NCBI GenBank assembly: GCA_024643985.1
Contig: JAHELW010000009.1
Span: forward strand, 1 to 36,207
Direction of reading: 5' to 3'
Length of the DNA stretch: 36,207 nucleotides
Source: Myxococcales bacterium
GTDB lineage: Bacteria > Myxococcota_A > Polyangia > Polyangiales > Houyiibacteriaceae
Below are positions 26,904 to 36,186 of the stretch, in pieces (position 1 is the first letter of the stretch; each line of letters starts with the position of its first letter). The position numbers were made by a program, and so were the translations under genes. Below the pieces are notes generated by a model, which saw only the letters and a program-made list of their open reading frames with translations, made no database searches and was not told the origin of the DNA.

Positions 26904-28025
26904 CTACTGCCTCAGAGGAATCGCGATCGCACCATCGCAGCCCGAGAGGTCGTAGAGCCGCCGACCCGCTTCATCGACGCCCATCGGAACGAGTGCGTCC
27001 TGAGGCCCGGGAAGGCCCTGAAACGCGAGCTCCAGATCGATGTAGCCGAAGAACGCGCACATCTCGAGCGTCCCGATGCCCCAGGTCTTCGTCTCGTCGG
27101 TGTTGTTGTCGTACCCGCAGGTCAAACGCATGCCGACCGCGCCCTCGGACGGCATCGGAGGGTCGAGCTTCACGCCGAGCACGTCGCCAGGGCGGCTTTC
27201 GTATTCGACGATCGCTCGCTCGCTTCCATCGGGCTGGATGTAGCTCAGGTTCAGATAGTTGCCCCACGCGTGGTAGTGCCCGAGCACGTAGTAGATGCTG
27301 AAATCGGGCATCTCGTCGACCTGAAGGATGTTCGTGAACCGTTCGGCGAGGTCGCAGCTCATCGAAAAACGCGACTGCGCCTGCGGGTCGGCCGCGATTC
27401 GCGTGTTGAAAATCCCGATGGGCCGAAGCCTCACTTGGACATCCTCTTCGCGAAGAAGCCCGAGCTCCATGTTGAGTGAGTTCTCGATGGGCGCGGGCGT
27501 CACGTTGAGCAAATGAATGTTGCCGGTGATGCGGCTCCTCGGCGGGATGACGATCACCGCGCCTTCGGAAAAGCTCTGGGTTTCCTCGAAGGCCTGCGTC
27601 GACTGCGCAAACAGGACCCCGCCGGCTGCCACGGCGAATTGCAGCGAGTAGCCGCGCTCGCTGCAGTCCCACGTCCCGTCCGGCCCGTCGAACACCTCCT
27701 CGGGCGCGAAAGTCCAGTTGGAGTGGTGCCATCCGCCCTCGTTGGTCTGGCGAACGGCGTTCACGTAGAGCGGCTCGTCGTTATTGAGCGTCCAGCTCTG
27801 ACACACGTCTGCCACCTCGCCCCCGACGTCGACGAACACCGGGGGAAACTCGTGCAACAGCGAGTTGATGAAGAAATCCGGTTGCTGGATGTCACCGGGC
27901 GGGTCGTCCGTCCCCGACCCGCCAGCGCCACCGGCTCCGTCGGACGCGCCGGCGCCCGAAGCCGCTTCCGAGCCGCATCCGATCGAGAGCAGGGCCGCGG
28001 AGGCGACCAGAGCAAGAGTCCGCAT
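26904..28025 (-). CDS. Copper type II ascorbate-dependent monooxygenase-like (PHM/DBH-like) lipoprotein
   Basis: Lipobox SIGC; HHSNW, RITGNIHLLN, HYHAWG, and CGYDNNTDETKTWGIGTLEMCAFFGYI, which resembles the TWG-GT-EMC segment of PHM/DBH. Start at ATG 28025 (MRTLALV). Confidence 0.75.
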   Translation of the reverse strand: MRTLALVASAALLSIGCGSEAASGAGASDGAGGAGGSGTDDPPGDIQQPDFFINSLLHEFPPVFVDVGGEVADVCQSWTLNNDEPLYVNAVRQTNEGGWHHSNWTFAPEEVFDGPDGTWDCSERGYSLQFAVAAGGVLFAQSTQAFEETQSFSEGAVIVIPPRSRITGNIHLLNVTPAPIENSLNMELGLLREEDVQVRLRPIGIFNTRIAADPQAQSRFSMSCDLAERFTNILQVDEMPDFSIYYVLGHYHAWGNYLNLSYIQPDGSERAIVEYESRPGDVLGVKLDPPMPSEGAVGMRLTCGYDNNTDETKTWGIGTLEMCAFFGYIDLELAFQGLPGPQDALVPMGVDEAGRRLYDLSGCDGAIAIPLRQ

Positions 28026-28176
28026 GCGCCGAGAGTGTCCCAATTGGCGGCGCGCCACAAGACAGGCCCCGCGTGCGCTGGAAGAACGGGCACATCGTTC
28101 GAACGTGATCTGCCTCACCGAGTCGTTTGGACTTGTGAAGCGCTCGCTCGCGATGGTAGCAACGGTGGCTATTGCG

Positions 28177-31100
28177 ATGAGGCTTCTTCGATTTGCTTGG
28201 CTGTCGAGCTTCGTTCTCCTGGGTGCGGCGTGCTCGAGCACACCCGATGACGGCGCGCCGGTCGCCTCCCTCGAGCTGGGCTTCGAGCTCGCCGACGGCA
28301 GTCCGGTCGACGAGGTCTCGTACGCGATCACCGGCAACGGCATCGACCCCATGGAAGGTGTCATCGACACGAGCGCGCCGGGTTCGACCGCGTCCGTCGA
28401 GGTGTTCGGGATTCCGCCCGGCACTCAGTATCTCGTCACCATGACGGCGACGACCATCGATGGTGAGCGGACGTGCGAAGGTGCGGTGCGCTTCGACGTC
28501 TCGGCCGGCATCGCCACCGAAGTGCACGTCATGCTCGGGTGTAAACGCGCCCCGCGGCTCGGCAGCGTGCGTGCAAACGGAAAGCTCAACGTCTGCACGG
28601 ATCTGACCAAGGTCGTCGCGTCGCCGCTGCAAACCTCGATCGCGAACGGTCTCGCGCTCAGCGCGGAAGGCAGTGACGTGGAGGGGGACCCAATCGCATA
28701 CCGGTGGAGGGCGACCGGCGGCTCGCTTTCCAATCCATCGTCCGCGGTGACGACGTACACCTGCGAGGTCGACGGTCCGCAGACCGTCGAAGTCGAGGTG
28801 TCCGATGACGGCTTCGACCAGTGCGTGGACGACTGGACCATCGACGTGACCTGCGTGGTCGACCCGAACGCCGTGGACCCGGCGCCCGCGCTCGAAGGCA
28901 GCAGCCCGACCGCCGGCTCGCGCGTGGTTTCGAGCGCCTGGTTGGATCTCCTGTTTGCCGAGGAGGTGTCGGCGGATGCGCTCCGCGGCTTCGCGCTGAG
29001 GTGCAACGACGGCGCCACTCCGATTTCGGTCCACCGAGTCGGCGGCGACGACCGGCGCCTCGTGATGAATCCGGAGGGCGACCTTCCGTACGACGCGACG
29101 TGCTCGCTTCGATGGACCGGCCCCGAGGGGCCGACCTCGCTCGACTTCTTCACCTTTCCGGACGGCGGCCTCGCCGACGTACCCTACGACCGCGAGGACC
29201 CCACCCGATTCGCACCCTTCCCCGACGACCTCTGGGTCGTGCCCGATGAATCTTCACCCACCGGCCGGCGATTGGACCTTCCGCTCGCCGGGCGCACCAT
29301 CGACGTCGTCAACCTGGTCTTTCAGCTCAAGACCGCGATCGGCGAGCTCGACGGGTTCAGCCCGCTCGGTGCGCTCGTCGTCGAGCTCTCCGATGCACCG
29401 GAGCCGACCTCGTTGCCGCGGACGCCCACCGATTCCCTCGATCCGCTAGCGACCGTTGGACTCTTCGACGTCGATCCGGGCAGTGCTTCGTACGGAACGC
29501 GGATTCCCTTCGAGCTCTACGTGCGTTCGGTCGCGCCCGTGAGCGACCCGAGTGTTGCCGAGCACGCGCTCATCTTGTTTCCATCGATCCCGCTGACGTC
29601 GACCGGCCAGTACGCGCTGGTGGTCACGAAGCGCGCCTTGGCCGAGGTCGACCGAGCGTTCCAGCCCTCGCCGTTCATGGAGTCGGTGCTCGACGCGCCG
29701 TCGGAGGGAGAGGGAGCGACCGTACCCCGGCTTCGCGACATCCTCGCGCCGGCCCTCGCGGGCCTCTCGTCGGCATCTCCGCCGGTCTTTGCCGACGACA
29801 TCGCGCTAGTGACGCGCTTTACGATTCGTTCGACGAATCGCTTCCCGCTCACGCCGATCACCATGCGCGAGCAGGTTCAGCAGCTTCCGCCGCCGGCGTT
29901 CACGATCGACCGCATCGACCGAAACTCGTTCGACGTAGAAGCCGTCGTCTATGGGACTTGGGAAGCGCCCGAGTGGCGTGACGGCGACAGCATCGCGCGC
30001 GACGCCGACGGGCTTCCGATGGTGGTCGAAACGCGTCCGGTTCCCTTCATCCTCGCGATCCCGCGCTCGGCACGAGACATCCCTGCCCCCGTGACCATGT
30101 ATCAGCACGGAAACCCGGGAAGCGCGGAGGCGGAGGTCCCGGGCCAGGCCAATCGATACCTGGCCGAGAAGGGCCATGCGGTCATCGGTTTCACCGACAA
30201 CCTCAACCGCGAGGTGGGGTCCGACGGGCAGCTTCAGCAGATCGCCATTCTGAGCCCGCTCGTGCTGTCGGGCGTGCTTCCCGACTTCGACCTGCAGACG
30301 ACCGGTGAGCAGCTCTCGTTTCTCCGATTCATTCGCGAGCTCGAGGACCTCGACGTGGTGCCGTTCGGCGCGCCCGACGGACAGCCCGACCTCGACCTCG
30401 GCCTTCCGCTCACCTACGACGGGATCAGCGAGGGCGCGAACAAGGGGCAAGGGTTCGTTCCGTACGCCCCGGAGATCGCGGCCGCTGCCCTCATCGTAGG
30501 CGGCGCGCGACGCGGCGAGATTCTTTTCTATCAGGACGAGATTCCACCCGACGGCATCGGGACTCCGCTTCTCAACGCGGTGTCCTTGTTTGCTCCCAAC
30601 ATCCGACCGCTCGACCTCTGGATCGGGCTCTCGCTCTACCAGCTCGCCATCGACCCCGCCGACCCGCAGAACCACGTCTCTTTCATGTACGCGAATCCGC
30701 TCGAGGTCGGCGGCACGCTCAAGAAGCCGAGCGTCTTGGTTCAAGAAGGGATTGCCGACCTGCTGGTGCCAAACAACGCGACCCGCAGCCTGGTGTATGC
30801 GCTCAGCGCGACGCCGCTCATTCAACCGGTCGCGCAGCCCGTTCCCTATCTCATGCGAGCCGAAGCGCCCTTGACCGGCAACGTCGACGCGCAGACGACG
30901 AGCGCCTACGCGCAGTACGTCCCGGGAAGCGTCGCGGGGCTCGCGGTGACGCCGGGCTGCGAGTTCCTGAACAACGGGCACTTTTGTCCGCAGATCGCGC
31001 CGGTCGCGCTCGATCAGCGGTACCGTTTCTTCGAAAGCGCGCTTTACGACGAGGCGCCGACCATCGACGTCGGCCAGGGTCCGATCGATCTCTGCAACCC

Positions 31101-31773
31101 GGGGCCCGACTGCGACGACGGAGACCCGTGCACGAGGGATTTCTGCGTGCCGGAGGACGGGAGCTGCGCCAACACCGCGACGACCGGCCCCGCGTGCCGC
31201 GTCGACGGGCAAGACGGCATTTGCGAGCGGGGAGCGTGCACCCCCATCGAGATGTGCAGCATGCTCGATCCGGCGCTCGAGAGCGCCTCGGCGATGCTCG
31301 ACTGCCGCTTTCTCGGGATTCCGATCGAGCTCACCGCCTCGGTCGCCGCGGAGGCGCTCGGACCGATTTCTCCAGGCCCGATCGACTACACCATTCAGAC
31401 TTCCATCGGTCTTCTGCCGCAGGCCGTCGAGCTCCTCTCGCTTCTGGAGCGCTTCGTGCCGGTGCAGCAGTTCAGCGGTGTCGTCGAGTCGACGCTCGGC
31501 AGCGTCGAGCCGAATCCGATCATGACGGAGCAGCCCGACGAGCTTTGCGTGTTGGCTCTCGTCGACGACGGCTCGAGCGTCGGCCTCGCATCCGAGCCGG
31601 TCGCGGCAACCTGGTCGCTTCAGGAGTCCGCCACCGAGCAAGGGCTCACCCTCCGCGACGTCGAGCTCGGGCTCACGGTGGGCCCCTTCGACGAGACCCT
31701 GACGACCGCCGGCCCCGACCCAACCTGCACGTGGAACCCCGCGCCGCCGACGCTGGTGTTCGCCCGGCAGTAG
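28177..31773 (+). CDS. Large (about 1198 aa) multidomain lipoprotein: Ig/PKD-like and Big_5-like N-terminus, alpha/beta hydrolase, Cys-rich repeat
   Basis: MRLLRFAWLSSFVLLGAAC lipobox; YDGISEGANKG (GxSxG), VQEGIADLLVPNNA (candidate Asp), NNGHFCPQ (candidate His); CDDGDPCTRDFCVPEDGSCANTATTGPACRVDG Cys-rich motif. Confidence 0.8.
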   Translation: MRLLRFAWLSSFVLLGAACSSTPDDGAPVASLELGFELADGSPVDEVSYAITGNGIDPMEGVIDTSAPGSTASVEVFGIPPGTQYLVTMTATTIDGERTCEGAVRFDVSAGIATEVHVMLGCKRAPRLGSVRANGKLNVCTDLTKVVASPLQTSIANGLALSAEGSDVEGDPIAYRWRATGGSLSNPSSAVTTYTCEVDGPQTVEVEVSDDGFDQCVDDWTIDVTCVVDPNAVDPAPALEGSSPTAGSRVVSSAWLDLLFAEEVSADALRGFALRCNDGATPISVHRVGGDDRRLVMNPEGDLPYDATCSLRWTGPEGPTSLDFFTFPDGGLADVPYDREDPTRFAPFPDDLWVVPDESSPTGRRLDLPLAGRTIDVVNLVFQLKTAIGELDGFSPLGALVVELSDAPEPTSLPRTPTDSLDPLATVGLFDVDPGSASYGTRIPFELYVRSVAPVSDPSVAEHALILFPSIPLTSTGQYALVVTKRALAEVDRAFQPSPFMESVLDAPSEGEGATVPRLRDILAPALAGLSSASPPVFADDIALVTRFTIRSTNRFPLTPITMREQVQQLPPPAFTIDRIDRNSFDVEAVVYGTWEAPEWRDGDSIARDADGLPMVVETRPVPFILAIPRSARDIPAPVTMYQHGNPGSAEAEVPGQANRYLAEKGHAVIGFTDNLNREVGSDGQLQQIAILSPLVLSGVLPDFDLQTTGEQLSFLRFIRELEDLDVVPFGAPDGQPDLDLGLPLTYDGISEGANKGQGFVPYAPEIAAAALIVGGARRGEILFYQDEIPPDGIGTPLLNAVSLFAPNIRPLDLWIGLSLYQLAIDPADPQNHVSFMYANPLEVGGTLKKPSVLVQEGIADLLVPNNATRSLVYALSATPLIQPVAQPVPYLMRAEAPLTGNVDAQTTSAYAQYVPGSVAGLAVTPGCEFLNNGHFCPQIAPVALDQRYRFFESALYDEAPTIDVGQGPIDLCNPGPDCDDGDPCTRDFCVPEDGSCANTATTGPACRVDGQDGICERGACTPIEMCSMLDPALESASAMLDCRFLGIPIELTASVAAEALGPISPGPIDYTIQTSIGLLPQAVELLSLLERFVPVQQFSGVVESTLGSVEPNPIMTEQPDELCVLALVDDGSSVGLASEPVAATWSLQESATEQGLTLRDVELGLTVGPFDETLTTAGPDPTCTWNPAPPTLVFARQ

Positions 31774-32066
31774 CGACTGCCTGCGGATCGCCAGCCTTGT
31801 AATCCGTCTGGGCCCGATCGGCACTCGCGGGATGCCGGTCGCCTATGTGACGAAATGCTCGCAGATACCCACGCCTGGCTCGTCGCGGAAGGCAGGCTCT
31901 GAACCGCACAAACTCACGAGCGGAATCAGCTTCGATACGCTCCTTCCTCTGAGAGGCGGCTGGTGCGCCAGATTCGATCCCAAAAAGCGCGTCGATGACG
32001 GTACTCTCGGCGTTCGGCTCGGAGGACGCAACTTTCGGCCGCACGCGTCGATAACTCATCATCGAC

Positions 32067-33545
32067 ATGTCTCGTTTGCTGCATCTCAGTCCGCGCCGGC
32101 TGCGGCGCTTCGCTGTCTTTGGCGCCCCGGCCTGGGCGGCTTTCGCGCTGCTGGTCGCTATGGCTGGCTGCGGGGCGGTCGGCTGTCCCGACGGTCTTCG
32201 TGACGTCGACGGGGTCTGCCAAGAGGTCGGTCGTTTCGTCGAGGGGCCGGCTGCGCCGCTCGTCGAGCAGTGCGACGGCGTCGACAACGACGGCGACGAC
32301 GACATCGACGAGGACTGGCCCGAGCTCGGAGAATCGTGCGGCGGGCTCGGCGGTGTGGGTGAGTGCGTGGAAGGCACGTTCGTCTGCGCCGAGCACGGCC
32401 GCGGGGTGGTGTGCGAAGGAGCCATCGGGCCGACGGCCGAGGTCTGCGACGGCAAAGACAACGACTGCGACGGCGTCGAGGACAACGGCCCCGACGAAGT
32501 GTGCGACGGTGAAGACAACGACTGTGACGGGCTCGTCGACGAAGGCGTCCTCGCCGTGAAGCAACAGAGCTTTTCGGACCACGCCACGGTGGCAGCGGTC
32601 GACGGCGGCTTCGTGCTGACGCAGCTTCTCGCCGATCAGCTCCGCGTGGAGACGTACGCAGCGGATGGGACGCGCACGGGCCACCACGACGACATCGCGA
32701 ACCCGGCGCTCGACAGTGCCTTTGTCACGTCGAGCGTCGCCGATGGGCGTCTCTTGATCGGCCTCGGCAAGCAGCGATTTTACGTCGTCGAGGCGCTCAT
32801 CGATTCGGAGCTGGTCCCGATCGTCACGGCGACGCAGCCGCTTCACGAAGCCTGGGATCAGGGCATCGACTGGGGCATCTACGAGCCGCCCTATCACCCG
32901 CGCGTCTCGGCGTCGCCGGCGCGCTTTTTCGGCCACCGCGACGTGGTCACGTTTGCGCTGAGCCCCTTTGGGCAGGGCGATCTGACGGCGCTTTCCGAGG
33001 TTCCCTTGCTCCCGGCCGGGTTTCCCTACCTCGCGTACTTCGACGCGGCCGGTGCGTTCGTCGCGTGGGAGCACGACGACAACGTGCGCATCGGGTGGCT
33101 GCTCGATGACGGGGAGCTCGTGCTCGACATCGACGTCGGGCGCGGCAGCAGGCCCTCGATTGCGTTTGGCGCGGACGGTCCGTCGGTCGCTTACTTGCGC
33201 GACGGGAGGCTCCTCTTGAGCGAGCTCGGCGGGCTGACGCTGCAGTGTACCGACACGGGGCTCTGCAACGCAGAGGTCGACCCTGGCCCGATCGACTCGA
33301 CGGTGATCACGCCCACGGGGCATGCATACGACCCGGAGACCGACTCCTGGGCCGTCGTCGTCGGTTCGCGGGTTTGGCTCGTCGCGCGCGGAGAGGCGGG
33401 GCCAGTCGTGACGCAGACGTTTGCGAGCGTCACGGGCGACGACCCTCCGACGCGCGTCGACGTCGCGTGGAGCGGGGGTACGGCGGCCGTCGTGCAGAGT
33501 CAGGAGAGGGGGGATTCGACGCTCACCTTCATGGGGTGCTTTTAG
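32067..33545 (+). CDS. Lipoprotein with MopE-type DxDxDG metal-binding repeats
   Basis: Lipobox MAGC; CDGVDNDGDDDIDED, CDGKDNDCDGVEDNGPDE, CDGEDNDCDGLVDEG. Confidence 0.85.
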   Translation: MSRLLHLSPRRLRRFAVFGAPAWAAFALLVAMAGCGAVGCPDGLRDVDGVCQEVGRFVEGPAAPLVEQCDGVDNDGDDDIDEDWPELGESCGGLGGVGECVEGTFVCAEHGRGVVCEGAIGPTAEVCDGKDNDCDGVEDNGPDEVCDGEDNDCDGLVDEGVLAVKQQSFSDHATVAAVDGGFVLTQLLADQLRVETYAADGTRTGHHDDIANPALDSAFVTSSVADGRLLIGLGKQRFYVVEALIDSELVPIVTATQPLHEAWDQGIDWGIYEPPYHPRVSASPARFFGHRDVVTFALSPFGQGDLTALSEVPLLPAGFPYLAYFDAAGAFVAWEHDDNVRIGWLLDDGELVLDIDVGRGSRPSIAFGADGPSVAYLRDGRLLLSELGGLTLQCTDTGLCNAEVDPGPIDSTVITPTGHAYDPETDSWAVVVGSRVWLVARGEAGPVVTQTFASVTGDDPPTRVDVAWSGGTAAVVQSQERGDSTLTFMGCF

Positions 33546-33552
33546 GAGCTTC

Positions 33553-35340
33553 ATGCGGTGGGTCGCTGGCGTCGTTCTTGGAGCGCTCCTGCTGTGCCCG
33601 TGGGGTTCGGCCCACTCACAGAATGATGCGCCCTCCTCCGAGGCCGCCGCGTCGAGTTGGCTCGTGATTCCCGCGCGGAATGGGGAAGTCGGGGGCGGCG
33701 CGAGCACGAGCGTCGAGTCCCTGCACCTCACGGCCGAGGCGCTCCGGCAGGAGCTTTCCGTTCGCGGCGAAGACGTCTGGCAGGCGGACCGGGCCTCCGA
33801 ACGCTTCGAGGTCGTGGGCTCTGCCCCTGCGCCCAAGGTGAGCCAAAGCGACATCGATCGGTGGGTCGAGCGCTCGCGTGCGGCGGTGCGCTATCTGGCG
33901 CGCGCCGATTACAAAGCCGCGCGGCGCGAGCTCAAGGCGGCGCAGCGGCTCGCGAACCGGGCCGCCGAGGAGCTCAACCGAGAGGCGGCGCGGGCACAGC
34001 AGGTCCTCGATACCTGCCTCTTCATGGTGCGGGCCTACGTCGAGACGAACAACGGCGCGGAGGCCCGGCGCCAGGCGCGCGAGTGCCGGCAGCTCGTTCC
34101 GCGCGTGGAGCCGAGCGCGTTTCGGCACACGCCGGAGGTGCGTGCCCTTCTTGCCGAGGTGGACGCGGAGATGGCCGCGGAGGCGCCGGGCACGCTCGAG
34201 GTGACGAGCACCGCGGCCGATTGTCTCGTCCGCATCAACGGCGTCGAGTTCGGGCGCGCGCCGCTTTCCGGCATCGAGCTTCCGGTGGGGACGTACCGGC
34301 TGCAGGTCGAGTGCGAAGAAGGCCGGCGGGGGCGGATTCATCGCGTGGCGGTGGTGAGCGGCGCCAACGCGTTTGCGTTCGATGCAGGGTTGGAGCGCGC
34401 GGTGCGCACGCGGCCGGTCCTGCACCTTCAATACGCGTCGGCGGAAGCGTGGGGGGAGCGGATGCAGCATTCGCAGCTCGTCGCGCGAACGCTCGGCGGC
34501 ACCGACGTCTTGGTGCTGAGCATCGTGCGCGAGGACGTCGTCCGGCTCGATCTCGGCGGGCCGCAGCGCGAGCCGGCGTCGACGTGGATCGCCGTTCACG
34601 ACGGCGCGCCCGAGTCGGAGGACCTGCGGCGTGCGTTCGATGCGATGTTCGACGGGCGGTCGGTCGATTTCACGGGAGCACACCCGATGGCGCGAGCGAG
34701 CTGGAAGGCCGAGGCTTTGCAGAAGACCGGGGCAGCGGTCGGTGCGCTCACGGCCGCGACGACGGCGGCCGAGTCTGAGGGGAGGCCGAGCTGGCGTGGG
34801 GTCCCCCGGCCGCGCAGCCAGCGGGTTGCGGGGTGGTCGCTCTTTGGGCTCGGCGTGGCAAGCGTGGGCGCGAGCGTTGGGCTTCACGTGTGGCGAGGCG
34901 AGCTCGGCGATCGTTTCGTCGGCTCGCCGGGGAACCTGAGCGCCGCGCAGCAGTGGAACGACGTGCGGATCGGCGTGTGGACGACCGCGGCCTTTGGCGG
35001 AGCGGCCACGGCCGCGGCAATGCCCCTTCTCCTTCCGGACTACGACCGGACGCCGTGGTGGGGTTGGACGCTTGGCGCCGTCGGGCTCGGGCTCACCGGC
35101 TACGCGATCTACGAGGGCGTCACGATGACGAGCTGTTCGGAGCCCTTCATCGGTGATGCCGGACGGGCGCAGGCGTGCGTCACTCGGGGGCAGGAGGCCG
35201 GGCGCTTGTCGCTGGCGCTCGCGGGGGCGGCGCCGCTTCTCACGGTCCCGCTCGTCTATTTGATTCGGCCGCTTCGCGCGGAGCCGACGGTTTCCGCGAG
35301 TCGCGCCGGCATCGTGGTACAGGTACGAAAGGCGTTTTGA
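33553..35340 (+). CDS. PEGA-domain-like secreted/membrane protein
   Basis: Signal peptide MRWVAGVVLGALLLCPWGSAHSQ; PEGA-like LEVTSTAADCLVRINGVEFGRAPLSGIELPVGTYRLQVEC; C-terminal TM segments. AGGAG RBS abuts the previous stop. Confidence 0.8.
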   Translation: MRWVAGVVLGALLLCPWGSAHSQNDAPSSEAAASSWLVIPARNGEVGGGASTSVESLHLTAEALRQELSVRGEDVWQADRASERFEVVGSAPAPKVSQSDIDRWVERSRAAVRYLARADYKAARRELKAAQRLANRAAEELNREAARAQQVLDTCLFMVRAYVETNNGAEARRQARECRQLVPRVEPSAFRHTPEVRALLAEVDAEMAAEAPGTLEVTSTAADCLVRINGVEFGRAPLSGIELPVGTYRLQVECEEGRRGRIHRVAVVSGANAFAFDAGLERAVRTRPVLHLQYASAEAWGERMQHSQLVARTLGGTDVLVLSIVREDVVRLDLGGPQREPASTWIAVHDGAPESEDLRRAFDAMFDGRSVDFTGAHPMARASWKAEALQKTGAAVGALTAATTAAESEGRPSWRGVPRPRSQRVAGWSLFGLGVASVGASVGLHVWRGELGDRFVGSPGNLSAAQQWNDVRIGVWTTAAFGGAATAAAMPLLLPDYDRTPWWGWTLGAVGLGLTGYAIYEGVTMTSCSEPFIGDAGRAQACVTRGQEAGRLSLALAGAAPLLTVPLVYLIRPLRAEPTVSASRAGIVVQVRKAF

Positions 35341-36173
35341 TGACACCGGGGGGGCGCAGCCTGAGCTGGGTAGCGGGAGCGGTCGCGATGCTCGCGGCCT
35401 CGGCCGGAGCGCAGGAGGCGGAGCCAGGGGTCGTCGACGCTTCGCGTGCGGTGCTGGTGGCGCCGGTGCAGGGGAGTGAATCGATCGCGGACGAGCGCCG
35501 CGCGCGCGTCGCCAATGCGGTAGAGCGAGCGCTCGAGGCGAGGGGCTACGCGATCGTCGCCGGGAAGGCGCTGCTCGGGAGCGCCGTCGTCGCGTGCCGG
35601 ACTCCCGAGTGCATCGAGCAGAACCTCGATGCGGCCGAGGCCGAGCTGGCCATCGTGCCTGCGCTTTGGGCTCAGGAGAGCGGTGAGGAAGAGCTCACGC
35701 TCACGCTGCTCCGGCGGGCCGGGCGAAACCTGAACGTGAGCGGCAGCGTCGGCGAGGATCCGGCGGATGCCGCCGACGCGCTCGTCGACGTGCTGCTCGA
35801 AAAGCGTGCCGCTCTGGCGCCGCCAAGCGCGCCTGCCGCCGATGCGGGGCTCGCGGCAGAGCCGGACGCGGGGCGCGAGGCGGCGCCGAAGCACCCGCAC
35901 GCGTGGAAGGCAGGGCCGATCGTGCTGATCGCCGGCGGCGCGGCGGCCTTCGTCGCCATCGGCGTGAGCGCGGCCGTCAAGCGCGACGACCAGCAGCTCG
36001 ACACCTCGGCGGTCGCGGCCTGGTCGGCGGTCGGGGTCGCCTCGATTGCGGGCGGCGCGGCGTGGTGGGTCGTCGGCACGAAGCGTCGGCGGCCGGGCGC
36101 CGAGGGCGGGGCCCGTCGTGCGCCGGTTCTTGCGGTCCACCCTACCCGGATTGACTTGAGGCTCCGGTTTTGA
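35340..36173 (+). CDS. Secreted protein with TolB/CsgG-like N-terminal region and C-terminal TM segments
   Basis: TGATG overlap with previous gene; signal WVAGAVAMLAASAGAQ; VLVAPVQGSESIADERRARVANAVERALEARGYAIV; CRTPECIEQNL; two C-terminal hydrophobic segments. Confidence 0.72.
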   Translation: MTPGGRSLSWVAGAVAMLAASAGAQEAEPGVVDASRAVLVAPVQGSESIADERRARVANAVERALEARGYAIVAGKALLGSAVVACRTPECIEQNLDAAEAELAIVPALWAQESGEEELTLTLLRRAGRNLNVSGSVGEDPADAADALVDVLLEKRAALAPPSAPAADAGLAAEPDAGREAAPKHPHAWKAGPIVLIAGGAAAFVAIGVSAAVKRDDQQLDTSAVAAWSAVGVASIAGGAAWWVVGTKRRRPGAEGGARRAPVLAVHPTRIDLRLRF

Positions 36174-36186
36174 ATAAGGGTACTTC

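Noticed and set aside
29806-31824. 672-aa minus-strand ORF antisense to the large hydrolase lipoprotein
   Set aside because: Antisense GC artefact; no signal, domain or RBS.
31774-32066. Possible tRNA-like segment (TTCGATCCC on plus; GATCGAATCTGGCGCACCA on minus) in the 293-bp intergenic gap
   Set aside because: T-arm-like loop and a CCA are present but the flanking bases do not form T-arm, acceptor or anticodon stems.
31926-33854. 642-aa minus-strand ORF antisense to the MopE-like gene
   Set aside because: Antisense artefact; the opposite strand has a lipobox, DxDxDG repeats and operon spacing.
33616-35346. 576-aa minus-strand ORF antisense to the PEGA gene
   Set aside because: Arg/Pro-rich antisense artefact without domain evidence.
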